Positions 46,557 to 56,449 of a stretch of DNA of 64,000 nt are shown piece by piece. Source of the DNA: CAIKBL01 sp964555355 (GTDB lineage Bacteria > Pseudomonadota > Gammaproteobacteria > Ga0077536); the NCBI GenBank assembly GCA_964555355.1, contig CAZKRY010000012.1:177608-241607 (forward strand). The letters run 5' to 3'. Numbering within the stretch: the first letter of the stretch is position 1; each line of letters starts with the position of its first letter. The notes under the pieces were generated by a model, which saw only the letters and a program-made list of their open reading frames with translations, was not told the DNA's origin and made no database searches. The position numbers and the translations under genes were made by a program.

Positions 46557-46771
46557 AAGGAATTTTCTTTCATTGACCCTTCGGCGACAGACTAACTCAT
46601 ACAACTCCGCAGATGAATGTCACGATTGAGCGGAGACGGGACCCACCGTCAATTGCGAGGCCTCGAAGGGGTGGTGGCAATTCGAGGGCGAGGCGCTTAG
46701 ATATAGTTCTAGCGTCAGACTTCCCGAAATCTCGTTATGCTTGAGCCCGCATCAAATACTGGAGAACCCTC

Positions 46772-47647
46772 ATGCAGATAGGATTCCTACATGTCGCTAC
46801 CGCGCAAGCGGGCGATACGGCGACAGTCGCGCGGCGCGCGGAGCAGCTTGGTTATGACTCGCTGTGGATCCCGGAACACCCGGTTATCCCGTGGGAACGC
46901 AAGACGCCGTATTTGCTCGGTGGCGAACTACCCGAACATTACGGCCGCTGGCTCGATCCCTTTGTCGCCTTAACCACCGCTGCCGCGGTGACCACTCAGC
47001 TCAAAGTCGCGACCGGGATCTGCTTGCTGCCGGAGCGTGAAACGCTGGTCACGGCCAAGCTGGTCGCCAGTCTCGACTATCAATCTCGCGGACGGGTGGT
47101 GCTCGGCATCGGCGCCGGCTGGTTGAAAGAAGAAACCGAGTTATTCGGCGCGCAGTTCACCACGCGTTGGCAACGCATGCGCGAAATGACCGAAGCCATG
47201 CGCCGTCTTTGGACGGAAGAAAAAGCGAGCTACGCCGGGAAACAAATTAATTTTCCGCCGGTGCGTTGCGAGCCCAAGCCGCATCAAGCGGGTGGTCCGC
47301 CCTTCCTGCTCGGCGGCCACGGCGAAAAAGCGTTGACGCGCATCGCACGCAGCTACGATGGTTGGTGTCCGATCGTGCCGGATCCCGAATCCTTTGGCGC
47401 GGAAGCCAAACAACTTCGCGAGATGATGCGGGCGAATGGTCGTGATCCGTCCAAGTTGGTGTTGAGCCCGTTTGTCGATCCGGAGAACGGTAATTTATCG
47501 AGCGCGACGCTTAAAGCCTATAAAGACGCGGGAGCCGATCGTTTGGTCATGTTCTCGATCAGCATGTCGGAAGAGATCGCGAACGGCGCGGCCATGAGCT
47601 GGCTCGATAAAGCGGCGGGCATCGTGGCGCGTGCGCGGAGTTTGTGA
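46772..47647 (+). CDS. LLM-class F420/FMN-dependent oxidoreductase
   Basis: The 291-residue luciferase-like protein has RRAEQLGYDSLWIPEHPVIP near the start, TTQLKVATGICLLPERETLV, and SRGRVVLGIGAGWLKEE. This is the short F420-associated branch. GGAG precedes ATG 46772. It opens the same-direction set with the Baeyer-Villiger enzyme at 48013, separated from it by a repeat block. The substrate is unknown. Confidence 0.85.
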   Translation: MQIGFLHVATAQAGDTATVARRAEQLGYDSLWIPEHPVIPWERKTPYLLGGELPEHYGRWLDPFVALTTAAAVTTQLKVATGICLLPERETLVTAKLVASLDYQSRGRVVLGIGAGWLKEETELFGAQFTTRWQRMREMTEAMRRLWTEEKASYAGKQINFPPVRCEPKPHQAGGPPFLLGGHGEKALTRIARSYDGWCPIVPDPESFGAEAKQLREMMRANGRDPSKLVLSPFVDPENGNLSSATLKAYKDAGADRLVMFSISMSEEIANGAAMSWLDKAAGIVARARSL

Positions 47648-47654
47648 GCTCTGC

Positions 47655-47915
47655 TTAACCTCACCCTCTCCCGCCTGCGGGAGGGGCCGGGGTGAGGGTC
47701 TTCACGCAGAGCTAGTAGAGACGCTGCCCCTCACCCGGCGCTGCGCGCCGACCTCTCCCGGTGGGAGAGGTTTACTTGCTGTCGCTTGCATGGGAGAGAA
47801 GTTTCGATCTCTCCTGCGTGTGATAGCTGCTTTTTGTTAACCCTCTCCCACGTACGGTAGCTGCTTTTTGTTAACCCTCTCCCGCTTGCGGGAGAGGGTA
47901 GGGTGAGGGTCTTCA
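47655..47915. repeat. interspersed palindromic repeat block
   Basis: Several GC-rich palindromes are clustered: CCCTCTCCCGC followed by GCGGGAGGG, ACCTCTCCCGGTGGGAGAGGT, and CCCTCTCCCGC-TT-GCGGGAGAGGG. A 28-bp unit beginning GGTAGCTGCTTTTTGTTAAC is almost exactly repeated in tandem (about 47825-47881). The same family occurs at 53545-53650. The block is probably intergenic filler with terminator activity. Confidence 0.7.
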
Positions 47916-48012
47916 ACTACCCAATCCCGCACTGCAGCGAAGAATCCGCTGCTTCCCTCGATTGCATTCGCGTAATAAAGTCCGGCAGGCAACTGCATCA
48001 AGAGGACCCCTC

Positions 48013-49848
48013 ATGGCTGCGAATCCTTCTACGTTCTCGTCTACCTTCACGCCGCCCACCATTGAAGAATTGGGTTTCGATCCGGACGCACTGCGGCGCC
48101 GTTACGCCGAAGAAAGAGAGAAACGCTTACGCGACGACGGTAACGCGCAGTACCGGGAGGTGGCCGGGGATCTAAGCCGTTACGACGACGATCCGTACAT
48201 CACGAGCAAGATCATTCGCGAGCCACTGGTCGAAAACGTTGAAGTGGTCATCGTCGGCGGTGGCTTCGGTGGCATGCTCGCCGCGGCGCGTCTGCAACAA
48301 GCCGGGGTTGAGAATATTCGCATTGTTGAAAAGGCCGGTGATTTTGGCGGAACTTGGTACTGGAACCGCTATCCCGGCGCGCAGTGCGATATCGAGTCTT
48401 ATATCTATCTGCCGTTGCTCGAAGAAACGGGCTATATCCCCAAAGAAAAGTACTCTTTCGCGCCAGAAATTTTGGCGCATGCACAGCGCATCGGTAAACA
48501 TTTTGATCTCTACAAACGCGCCTGCTTTCAAACACAGATCCGCGATATGCGTTGGATGGAAGAGGCCAAACGCTGGCATGTCAGCACCGATCGCGGCGAT
48601 CTCTTCAAAGCGCGTTTTATCATCATGTGCAGTGGTCCGCTCAATCGACCGAAGCTGCCTGGGATCCCCGGTCTAGAGAATTTCTCCGGGCACACCTTTC
48701 ACACCAGCCGCTGGGATTACGATTACACCGGCGGGGATGCCACCGGCAACCTAAATAAGCTAGGCGATAAACGCGTCGGCATCATCGGCACCGGCGCCAC
48801 CGCCATTCAATGTGTCTCGCATCTCGGCACGGCGGCGAAACACTTGTATGTGTTTCAGCGTACGCCCTCCGCCATCGACGTGCGCGGCAATAAACCGACC
48901 GATCCCAATTGGGCACGGAGCTTGCCGCCCGGCTGGCAGAAAGTGCGCAACCATAACTTTGCCTGCATCGTCAGTGCGATCCCGCAGGAAGAAGACATGG
49001 TGGGCGATCGCTGGACGGATCTGTTTAAAGCGCTCGGTCAAATCATGTCCGTGAAACCAGACGCGGGCATGACCGCGGAACACTTAGGTCTGCTCGCAGA
49101 GTATGCCGACTTCCGCAAGATGAACGACATCCGCGAGCGCGTCGACACGGTCGTTAAAGATCCCGCGACCGCGGAGAAATTGAAGCCCTGGTACAAACAA
49201 TGGTGCAAGCGCCCCACCTTCAACGATGAGTTTCTGCCGACCTTCAACCGTCCGAATGTCACGCTGGTCGACACCGGCGGCAAGGGCGTCGAGCGCATGA
49301 CGACGAATGGCGTAGTCGTCAACGGCGTCGAGTATCCGGTGGATTGTTTGATCTTCGCGACCGGCTTTGAAGTGGGTACCGCGTACACGCGCCGCTCGGA
49401 GTTCGAAGTCTTCGGCCGCGGCGGCCAATCGTTAACGAATTATTGGGCCAAGGGCATGCGGACCTTCCATGGATTCCTGAGCCATGGTTTCCCAAATTGT
49501 TTTCACATGGGCCTGACGCAAACCGGACTCGCGCCGAATTTCACCTACATGCTGAATGAACAGGCGATCCATCTCACGCACATCATCAAAGAAGTGCGCG
49601 GACGCGGCGCGGAAGTGGTGGAAACCACACCCGAAGCGGAAGCGGAATGGGTTTCGATCGTCAATCGTCCGAGCTTCATGTCGGCGTATCAAGCAAGTTG
49701 CACGCCGGGTTATTACAACGGCGAAGGCCGTGCGGGCAACGGCGAGGGCCTACTCGAAGGGCAATACGGTGAAGGGCCGGTGCAGTTCTACGCCCTGCTC
49801 GAAGACTGGCGCAACGCCGGCGGCTTAAAGGGTTTGAGCGTCGCCTAA
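48013..49848 (+). CDS. Baeyer-Villiger monooxygenase with N-terminal extension
   Basis: The 611-residue enzyme carries FAD motif VIVGGGFGGMLAA, BVMO segment GGTWYWNRYPGAQCD, the full fingerprint FSGHTFHTSRW with the His present, and NADPH motif RVGIIGTGATAIQC. About 75 extra residues come before the FAD motif, as in the larger ketone-monooxygenase branch. It should insert oxygen next to a carbonyl. AGAGGA precedes ATG 48013; the longer frame from 47962 is not needed. It sits in the proposed ketone-degradation island. Confidence 0.9.
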   Translation: MAANPSTFSSTFTPPTIEELGFDPDALRRRYAEEREKRLRDDGNAQYREVAGDLSRYDDDPYITSKIIREPLVENVEVVIVGGGFGGMLAAARLQQAGVENIRIVEKAGDFGGTWYWNRYPGAQCDIESYIYLPLLEETGYIPKEKYSFAPEILAHAQRIGKHFDLYKRACFQTQIRDMRWMEEAKRWHVSTDRGDLFKARFIIMCSGPLNRPKLPGIPGLENFSGHTFHTSRWDYDYTGGDATGNLNKLGDKRVGIIGTGATAIQCVSHLGTAAKHLYVFQRTPSAIDVRGNKPTDPNWARSLPPGWQKVRNHNFACIVSAIPQEEDMVGDRWTDLFKALGQIMSVKPDAGMTAEHLGLLAEYADFRKMNDIRERVDTVVKDPATAEKLKPWYKQWCKRPTFNDEFLPTFNRPNVTLVDTGGKGVERMTTNGVVVNGVEYPVDCLIFATGFEVGTAYTRRSEFEVFGRGGQSLTNYWAKGMRTFHGFLSHGFPNCFHMGLTQTGLAPNFTYMLNEQAIHLTHIIKEVRGRGAEVVETTPEAEAEWVSIVNRPSFMSAYQASCTPGYYNGEGRAGNGEGLLEGQYGEGPVQFYALLEDWRNAGGLKGLSVA

Positions 49849-49853
49849 CGACG

Positions 49854-51461
49854 CTACCAGCCGGTCACTTTCGCGAGCCATTTATCTAAATCCACAGGCA
49901 GCACATCGCCACGCCAGGCGATGTGCTGATCGGGTCGCACCAACAACAGCGGCTTCCGGTACACCGCAGTGAGTTCCGGTTGGCCTAGTGCCACTACCTT
50001 AAGCGGTATTCCGCGACGTTCGGCAACTTCTTCCAGCGCCCCACTCTCCAACGACTCAAGCGCGAGCAACGTGAAATACGTGCCGAGCTTGTCATGCACG
50101 GATTCGCCATCAGCGCAAAACACATGTGGCAGGCGCGCGCCCGGGCAGGTGGAGGGCGTGTACTCCAACGGATCGATTTCGGGCGGTGAGGTTTCTTGAA
50201 TGATGATCGGCGAATCGTCGTAACGATACCCAAGCTCAACGCCCCAGGATTCGTTCTCGGCGTTGCCGAGTGCCGCGATCGCGGCGCCGGCCTGGCGGCG
50301 TTGTTCAACTTTATCGGCGCCGTCCAATTCACCGGCTTGCAGATACACCTGGGCGATTTTAAGACGTATCCCCACATGGCGGCGTGAGGCTCGCAGATGC
50401 ATCCACGCCGTGGGTCGGCGCTCGCGATCATGCGCATCCAACAGTTGCGGCCCGCCCCAACCTTGGATCCTAGCGGCGAGCATCCACCCTAAACTCGCGG
50501 CGTCCGCGACGCCCGAATTCATGCCGTAACCGCCAGTGGGCACAAACTGATGCGCGGCATCGCCCGCCAGCCATACACGATCGCGTCCATAAGATTCCGC
50601 CACCACGAAATGCGCATTCCAAGGATTGGCCTGCAGGATCTCGTAGTCAAATTTTTTGCCTACCCAGTTTTCCAGCACCTGGCGCGGATCCATGTCTTTG
50701 GGATCGACGCCCGGTGGGATCCATGCTTGCAAGGTCCAAATATCATCGTCGTTCTGCGCGATGAGCGTGCCGCTCGCCGATTGGTAATGCCAAGTCACGC
50801 CCCAGCGCTGCAAGACATCGCGCGCGGTGGAGCGGAAATGCACCATGTAAGCCGAGGCGACCGCAAATTGGCCATCCATCGCAATGCCAAGGTTTTCACG
50901 CACCACGCTCGCGCCGCCGTCGCAGCCTGCAAGATAGCGGCTTGATACTTGTTCGACGACACCGGTCTGCATGACGCGCACTTCGGATAACACTTCATCC
51001 GCACCTTCCTGCACGATGCGCACAAACTCGACGCCAAAACGCACTGTGATCAACGGATTGGCATCGACCGCCGCTTTCAGCACGGGCTCGATGACCACCT
51101 GGCTCACGCGCATCGGTGCTTCACGTGCTTGTGAGCCGTCGTTCCGCAGGCGGATCTGCGCTTCCATACCGGCGGCCGATGGGTAATGAAAGCGATGCAG
51201 TTCGTGCCCGCTCAGTGAAGTAATCCACGAAATGTCAAAAGAGTTATCACGCGGCACACCCACCGCGCGCAGTTGCTCATGCACGCGCAACCGGCGAAAC
51301 AACTCCATCGCGCGGCCGTTGGTGAGATCCATCTTGGGGTGCTGCGTGGTCGCGAAATTGCGCTCGCATAACATGCTCGCGACGCCGTAGCGCGCGAGTT
51401 CGAGTGCCAACGTCATACCGACCGGTCCGCCGCCGGCGATCAATACTGGAACTGTCGTCAT
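49854..51461 (-). CDS. FAD-dependent aromatic hydroxylase (PheA/TfdB type)
   Basis: The 535-residue protein is a class A flavin monooxygenase: VLIAGGGPVGMTLALELARYG for FAD binding, the DG-type RYLAGCDGGASVVR and the GD motif VWLAGDAAHQFVPTGGYGMNSG. A thioredoxin-like tail follows, as in phenol hydroxylases. It should add an OH to a phenol or related ring using NAD(P)H. AAGGAAAAG precedes ATG 51461. It is the last gene of a minus-strand series with the FMO and VOC genes. Confidence 0.88.
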   Translation of the reverse strand: MTTVPVLIAGGGPVGMTLALELARYGVASMLCERNFATTQHPKMDLTNGRAMELFRRLRVHEQLRAVGVPRDNSFDISWITSLSGHELHRFHYPSAAGMEAQIRLRNDGSQAREAPMRVSQVVIEPVLKAAVDANPLITVRFGVEFVRIVQEGADEVLSEVRVMQTGVVEQVSSRYLAGCDGGASVVRENLGIAMDGQFAVASAYMVHFRSTARDVLQRWGVTWHYQSASGTLIAQNDDDIWTLQAWIPPGVDPKDMDPRQVLENWVGKKFDYEILQANPWNAHFVVAESYGRDRVWLAGDAAHQFVPTGGYGMNSGVADAASLGWMLAARIQGWGGPQLLDAHDRERRPTAWMHLRASRRHVGIRLKIAQVYLQAGELDGADKVEQRRQAGAAIAALGNAENESWGVELGYRYDDSPIIIQETSPPEIDPLEYTPSTCPGARLPHVFCADGESVHDKLGTYFTLLALESLESGALEEVAERRGIPLKVVALGQPELTAVYRKPLLLVRPDQHIAWRGDVLPVDLDKWLAKVTGW

Positions 51462-51498
51462 CTCTTTTCCTTGCCGCGCGAGATAGGGATCGTTTGTT

Positions 51499-52956
51499 TT
51501 AGGCGAACGCGTACTCGCTGAGATCCGGCGCCGCCATCTCTGTTTGAAAACGCTCCAAGGTCCACGGCCAGAGGATCGGGCGGCCGTTTTTATCCAGGTA
51601 CCAGCTGCGACAACCCGTGACCCATACGGTACCGGTCATCGCGTCCGTGATGGCTTGATTGAAGTGATCGCAGGCGTCCGCGGTCGCTTCGATGGTCTGC
51701 GCGCGCCCGGCTTTAAGTTCCGCGAGGAGTTGCAGTACATAGGCCACCTGCGCTTCCGCCACCATGATGAGCGAGAAATTGCCGATGGGGCTGTTCGGCC
51801 CAATCATCATGAAGAAGTTTGGAAAGCCCGGGACGGTCAAGCTGCGATGGGCTTTCAACCCTTGTTGCCAAACATCATTGAGCCGCAGCCCGTCGCGGCC
51901 CACCAGATCTATCGAGCGAACGAAGCGATGCGCATCGAAACCCGTCGCATAAATCAACACGTCCAGTTCGCGCAGGGTGTTATCTGCCAGCCGTATTCCG
52001 CCGCTTTCGATGTTCGCGATAGGCGTAGTTTCTACTTCCGCGTTGGGGTGCTGAATCGCATCGTAAAAAGTTTCCGACATGATGAGTCGCTTACAAGCGA
52101 CTTGATAGTTGGGCGTGAGTTTGGCGCGCAATTCCGGATCGCGCACGTTGTTCTCTAAATTCTGGCGACAGGCATTCGCGATCTTGCCGAGCTGTTCTTG
52201 ATCACCGATGACGGCGCGCGCGACGGTGGTGCGAATTCGATCGAGCCACAGATAGTACGCATCATGCATGGCCTGTGGATGTTCTCGGAAATGTGCTTTT
52301 TGATCTTCCGTGAACGGCGGGTTGGGCAGCGGAAACACCCATTGCGGCGTGCGCTGAAACAGCGTGACGCGCTTAACTTCGCCAACGATGGCCGGCACCA
52401 ATTGAATCGCGGTGGAACCGGTACCGATGATGCCGATGCGTTTGCCGGCCAGCGACAATCCATCCGGCCATTGCGCGGTATGAAAGGCCGGGCCGTTGAA
52501 GCGGCCGATGCCGGCGATCTCGGGCAGCACCGGATGATGCAACACGCCGGTCGCCGCGATCACGACATGCGCCGCGGCATGGCTACCGTCGGTGAAATCC
52601 AACCGCCATTGGCCGTCCAGCCAGCACGCCGTGCGGACTTCTTTATTAAATTCGATGCGCTGCGTGATGCCGTACTTGGCGGCGACGCCTTCCAGGTAAC
52701 GCAAAATCTCTGGCCCCGGCGAAAACAGCTGGCTCCACTCGGCATTCAACTCAAACGAATAACAATAATGTTGCGAGGGGACGTCGCAGGTCAGCCCCGG
52801 ATAACGATTGTCGCGCCAAGTGCCGCCCAGGCGTGCGGCTTTTTCGAAAATGCGCACATTGGCATAGCCCGCTTCCTGAAGTTTTATCGCGGCCAAGATG
52901 CCGGACAAGCCGGCACCGATCACCGCAATCGAATGCGGCGCGTTTCGTTCAGTCAT
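51499..52956 (-). CDS. FMO/Baeyer-Villiger-type monooxygenase
   Basis: The 485-residue flavoprotein has VIGAGLSGILAAIKL for FAD, GGTWRDNRYPGLTCD, the fingerprint FNGPAFHTAQW with His present and RIGIIGTGSTAIQL for NADPH. It is a shorter BVMO/FMO type of the hydroxyacetophenone-monooxygenase-like branch. With the esterase, it could convert aryl ketones to phenols and acids. The start at 52956 lacks a clear ribosome site. It lies 37 bp upstream of the aromatic hydroxylase gene. Confidence 0.88.
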   Translation of the reverse strand: MTERNAPHSIAVIGAGLSGILAAIKLQEAGYANVRIFEKAARLGGTWRDNRYPGLTCDVPSQHYCYSFELNAEWSQLFSPGPEILRYLEGVAAKYGITQRIEFNKEVRTACWLDGQWRLDFTDGSHAAAHVVIAATGVLHHPVLPEIAGIGRFNGPAFHTAQWPDGLSLAGKRIGIIGTGSTAIQLVPAIVGEVKRVTLFQRTPQWVFPLPNPPFTEDQKAHFREHPQAMHDAYYLWLDRIRTTVARAVIGDQEQLGKIANACRQNLENNVRDPELRAKLTPNYQVACKRLIMSETFYDAIQHPNAEVETTPIANIESGGIRLADNTLRELDVLIYATGFDAHRFVRSIDLVGRDGLRLNDVWQQGLKAHRSLTVPGFPNFFMMIGPNSPIGNFSLIMVAEAQVAYVLQLLAELKAGRAQTIEATADACDHFNQAITDAMTGTVWVTGCRSWYLDKNGRPILWPWTLERFQTEMAAPDLSEYAFA

Positions 52957-52986
52957 AACGTGTTCGTCGTCAATGAAAAGTGGGGG

Positions 52987-53475
52987 TTAGGTTTGCCACG
53001 TGGGTGCGCCAGTGTGCTCCCACATCTGAATCATGTTGCCGTCTTTGTCGTAGAACAGAAATGAACGGCCGATGCTCGCGCAGTCCCATACGTATTCTGT
53101 TTGCGTTTCAAAACCGGCGGCGCGCACTTTGTTAAACCAGCCATCGATATCGGTGACCAGCAATCCGAGTTCATGAAACCCGGTGTGGCCGTAACGCAGA
53201 TTCTCCGGCGGCGTGCGTTTGATCAGCGGGTTTTCGCATTGTTGTAATTCGATCAGCGCGCCTTCATCGGACATCAGCAATACCATCTTCGAACGCGCGC
53301 CTTTGACTTTAAATATATCGTCGAGCAATTTCGGGTACATAAAGGTTTTAGGTCCCGGCCCCGTGCCATCCGGGATGGTGGTATCGACCATCACCTTAAA
53401 CCCCAGCACATCTCGCCACAGGCGCACGGCGTCGTTCATATCACTGACAAATACGGCCATATGATGAAATTGCAT
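52987..53475 (-). CDS. VOC-superfamily protein (glyoxalase/dioxygenase fold)
   Basis: The 162-residue protein has the paired beta-alpha-beta-beta-beta units of the vicinal-oxygen-chelate fold: MQFHHMAVFVSDMNDAVRLW at the start (first metal His), HTGFHELGLLVTDIDGWF in the middle, and a closing LFYDKDGNMIQMWEH (Glu/His). Small VOC proteins act as metal-dependent ring-cleaving enzymes, isomerases or binders; the reaction is not resolved. AGGAG precedes ATG 53475. Confidence 0.8.
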   Translation of the reverse strand: MQFHHMAVFVSDMNDAVRLWRDVLGFKVMVDTTIPDGTGPGPKTFMYPKLLDDIFKVKGARSKMVLLMSDEGALIELQQCENPLIKRTPPENLRYGHTGFHELGLLVTDIDGWFNKVRAAGFETQTEYVWDCASIGRSFLFYDKDGNMIQMWEHTGAPTWQT

Positions 53476-53544
53476 GATTGCTCCTTGTGTGAAGTTGTGC
53501 TTTTCGCGCGAGTTAGATTCTGCAAAGCAACGTCAATAGAAACG

Positions 53545-53650
53545 CCGCCCCTCACCCGGCGCTACGCTCCGACCTCTCCCGGTGGGAGAGGTTTCTGATT
53601 CATTCTTTCACCCTCGCCCGCGCGCGGGAGAGGGCTGGGGTGAGGGCCTT
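53545..53650. repeat. second copy of the palindromic repeat block
   Basis: It contains CCCTCACCCGGCGCT, ACCTCTCCCGGTGGGAGAGGT and CCCTCGCCCGCGCGCGGGAGAGGG. The first part closely matches 47728-47771 in the other block. It sits between the VOC and esterase genes, close to the esterase stop. Confidence 0.7.
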
Positions 53651-53652
53651 CC

Positions 53653-54558
53653 TTACAACCCGAGTTTCGGCTTGACCCATGTCGCGAGCTTGCTGATGGC
53701 GTCATCCGCTTCCGGTGCCTTGCCGGCCATGAAATGCCACACGTGCTGCATTTCCGGATAAACATCGCACTTCACGTCCACACCGGCCGCTTTGGCCTTG
53801 TCCGCCACGCGCAACGCATCGTCCATGATCGTTTCATACCCGCCCACTTGAATGTAGGTTGGCGGATAGCCTTTGTAATCGGCATGCAATGGATTCACTA
53901 ACGGATCGCGCGCCGACACCGCACCGATATACATCTGCGACATATTGAGCGACATCTCGCGCGTGATGAGGCGGTCGACTTTCGCGTTTTTCTCGAACGA
54001 CGGCGCGGTGGCTTCCATGTCATACCAAGGCGATAGCGGCATGACGGCGGCCGGCAATGCCACGCCTTTATCGCGGGCGGCGAGGACCACTGCCGTACAC
54101 AAATTGCCGCCCGCGGAATCGCCGACAGTTGCAATGTGATTAGGCTTAATCCCGCGCTTTAATAGCCACTGATAAACCTTGAGGCATTCGTTGACTTGCG
54201 AGGGCGCCTGCACTTCCGGCGCACGGCCGTAATCGACGATGAGCGCGCGGCAACCCACGGCTTTCGCGATGTGCGCAAACATTTTGCGGTGCGAGAAACG
54301 TGATCCCGTGACACAACCGCCACCGTGGAGCGACAACAACACCCGATCCTCGCGACAGCCGCGCGGTGTCGCCCATAAACAGGGCGTGCCATCGGCGTCT
54401 TCTTCCAGATAATCGACCCCACCTGGATCGCGCGCGAGATCGCCGCATTGTTCGAGCAGGTCGCGCAGTTCGTCCAAGGTCATTTGGGGATTGGCCGCGA
54501 GCGCGGCTCCGAAACTATCAAACAAGCGGTCAATTGCAGCGGCTTGTGGGCTGGCCAT
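53653..54558 (-). CDS. alpha/beta hydrolase, HSL-family esterase
   Basis: The 301-residue esterase has the oxyanion motif LSLHGGGCVTGS, the nucleophile Ser in VGDSAGGNL, and likely Asp/His near YPEMQHVWHF. HSL-type esterases hydrolyse short acyl esters, which fits cleavage of the ester made by a Baeyer-Villiger enzyme. AGGAGG precedes ATG 54558. An upstream open frame to 54612 is not needed. Confidence 0.88.
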   Translation of the reverse strand: MASPQAAAIDRLFDSFGAALAANPQMTLDELRDLLEQCGDLARDPGGVDYLEEDADGTPCLWATPRGCREDRVLLSLHGGGCVTGSRFSHRKMFAHIAKAVGCRALIVDYGRAPEVQAPSQVNECLKVYQWLLKRGIKPNHIATVGDSAGGNLCTAVVLAARDKGVALPAAVMPLSPWYDMEATAPSFEKNAKVDRLITREMSLNMSQMYIGAVSARDPLVNPLHADYKGYPPTYIQVGGYETIMDDALRVADKAKAAGVDVKCDVYPEMQHVWHFMAGKAPEADDAISKLATWVKPKLGL

Positions 54559-54774
54559 GAGTCCTCCTCTAGGTCGTTTTGTTAAGCGACGGTGACTATA
54601 AAGGCATTCCACGTCGTGACGCCATGGCGCAGTGCAACCGAAGAATGCTCCTACTGAGCTACCTGATTCCGGTCATCGCCACCGGCCGCGCGAAGGCGGG
54701 CGGCGACCTTGCTTGAGCCCCCGCTTCAGGTGAGACTTTCCAGCAGATTCGTCTACCGATGAGGAGAAAAGACC

Positions 54775-55260
54775 ATGGCAGCCAACCCACTCGCGATCAC
54801 CGGCATCCCCGAAGCGCTACACATAGGCACGAGCGATTTACCTTTCGTGCGTTTCACCGATGGCGTGACGTTTCAACTGCTGCAAGTGGATATCGAAGGT
54901 GGCTTGTGGATCGTGCGCACCAAATTTAATCCCGGCGTGACCATCGCCCGGCACAAACACACCGGTGAGGTATACGCAGTGACTTTTTCCGGCGCGTGGA
55001 AGTATCTCGAGTATCCGGGCACGATTAACCGCGCGTATTCCTATCTATATGAACCGGCCGGCTCCATTCATACGCTGACCACCGATGTGCCCGGCGTCAC
55101 CGAACCCACCGATGTGTGGTTCGCGATCCGTGGCGCGAACCTCAACTTAAATGAAGCGGGGGAAGTGGAAAGTGTGATCGACGCGGGCTGCATCTTGCAG
55201 CATTACTACGATGAGTGCGCCAAAGCGCGCTTGCCTAAGCCGGCGGTGATAGGCGCGTGA
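54775..55260 (+). CDS. cupin of the 2,4'-dihydroxyacetophenone dioxygenase family
   Basis: The 161-residue single-domain cupin has metal-binding HKHTGEVYAVTFSGAWKY and a later PAGSIHTL. The pattern matches the 2,4'-dihydroxyacetophenone dioxygenase/ChrR-like cupin group, whose members cleave the C-C bond between the ketone and hydroxymethyl carbons. GAGGAG precedes ATG 54775. The neighbouring ketone monooxygenases and esterase fit an aryl-ketone pathway. The substrate is an inference. Confidence 0.75.
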   Translation: MAANPLAITGIPEALHIGTSDLPFVRFTDGVTFQLLQVDIEGGLWIVRTKFNPGVTIARHKHTGEVYAVTFSGAWKYLEYPGTINRAYSYLYEPAGSIHTLTTDVPGVTEPTDVWFAIRGANLNLNEAGEVESVIDAGCILQHYYDECAKARLPKPAVIGA

Positions 55261-55294
55261 GTGGGTCGCGAATGAGCGCGGAGTAATACGCTGA

Positions 55295-56449
55295 TTGAGC
55301 ACGCTACGCGACCCCAACGATATCGAACCCGCGATTCGCGCCGTGCTCGACCGCATGCTGCAGCGTCGTGCATGCGGTCCCTACAGCGCGCGAAGCGTCG
55401 CCCAGATCGATACCAGACTGCGCCGTCTATTCGAGGCGCAAGGATATCGGGACATTCGCATTAGCGGACTACGCCGGCTGGCGGGTGGCGCATCGAAGGA
55501 GATGTTCTACTTCACGTTGCAGCACGCAGAGGCGGAATTACCGCAGCGTTTGGTGCTGCGCATGGATCCGCTGGAGAGCATCATCGAAACCAGCCGTCGA
55601 CGCGAAGCGGAGTGCTTGCGCGCGATCCGGGGCACGGTGCCGGTACCAACCGTCCGTTATCTCGATGACGAAGGTGAGTTTTTAGGTCAATCGGCGCTCA
55701 TTACAGAATTTGTCGAAGGGGTTACACGACCGCGTGCCGGCGATGCGGGTGGGGTCACCGGGATCGGGACGAACTATGGTGCGATGGCGGCGCGCATCGC
55801 GCCGCAATTCCTCGCGAACCTCGTCGCCATTCACGCTTTTGACTGGCGCACCGCCGAACTCCCAAGCTTCGCGGCACCGCTGGCTTATCCCGAACAAGCC
55901 GCGTTATGGCAGGCAAATGCCTACATCCGCATCTGGGAGCAAACGGCGCCTGAACAAATTCCGTTGGTGAGTTTGGTCAACCGCTGGCTGCGCGAAAACC
56001 CGCCGGCCTGTGATAACCCGTGCCTAGTGCATGCCGACTATCGTATGGGTAATTTCATGTTCGATGAAACCAGCGGTGAAATGACGGCGGTGCTCGACTG
56101 GGAGCTCGCGCGGATCGGCGATTTTCATGAAGATGTCGCTTACGTCACGCAGAAGTTATTTGGGTTGGTCGACGAGTCCGGGCGCTTTTTATGCTGCGGC
56201 TTGTTTACCCGCGAGGAATTTCTGGCGCGTTACCAAGCGTTATCCGGGCGCACGATAAATCCGGACACGCTTCGTTATTATGAAATCATGAACGCTTGGA
56301 AATCTGCCGTGCATACCTTTGCCTCGTGCCTGCGCATTGTCGCCGATGGCAATAATCATCAAGACATCTTGTTAAGTTGGTTAGCCTCGGTAGGGCATAC
56401 TGTGCTCGGCGAAGTCGTCAAATATTTGCGGAGTGTCCCGCAACGATGA
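55295..56449 (+). CDS. APH-type phosphotransferase
   Basis: The 384-residue protein belongs to the aminoglycoside/choline kinase fold. It has ALITEFVEGVTRP, the catalytic loop LVHADYRMGNFMFDE (His-x-Asp with Asn) and TAVLDWELARIGDFHED (metal-binding DWE). Relatives in catabolic clusters act on acyl-CoA or small hydroxy substrates. The start is TTG 55295 with GGAG upstream. The stop overlaps the next gene in an ATGA. Its last ~250 bp are duplicated at 57956-58211. Confidence 0.8.
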   Translation: MSTLRDPNDIEPAIRAVLDRMLQRRACGPYSARSVAQIDTRLRRLFEAQGYRDIRISGLRRLAGGASKEMFYFTLQHAEAELPQRLVLRMDPLESIIETSRRREAECLRAIRGTVPVPTVRYLDDEGEFLGQSALITEFVEGVTRPRAGDAGGVTGIGTNYGAMAARIAPQFLANLVAIHAFDWRTAELPSFAAPLAYPEQAALWQANAYIRIWEQTAPEQIPLVSLVNRWLRENPPACDNPCLVHADYRMGNFMFDETSGEMTAVLDWELARIGDFHEDVAYVTQKLFGLVDESGRFLCCGLFTREEFLARYQALSGRTINPDTLRYYEIMNAWKSAVHTFASCLRIVADGNNHQDILLSWLASVGHTVLGEVVKYLRSVPQR

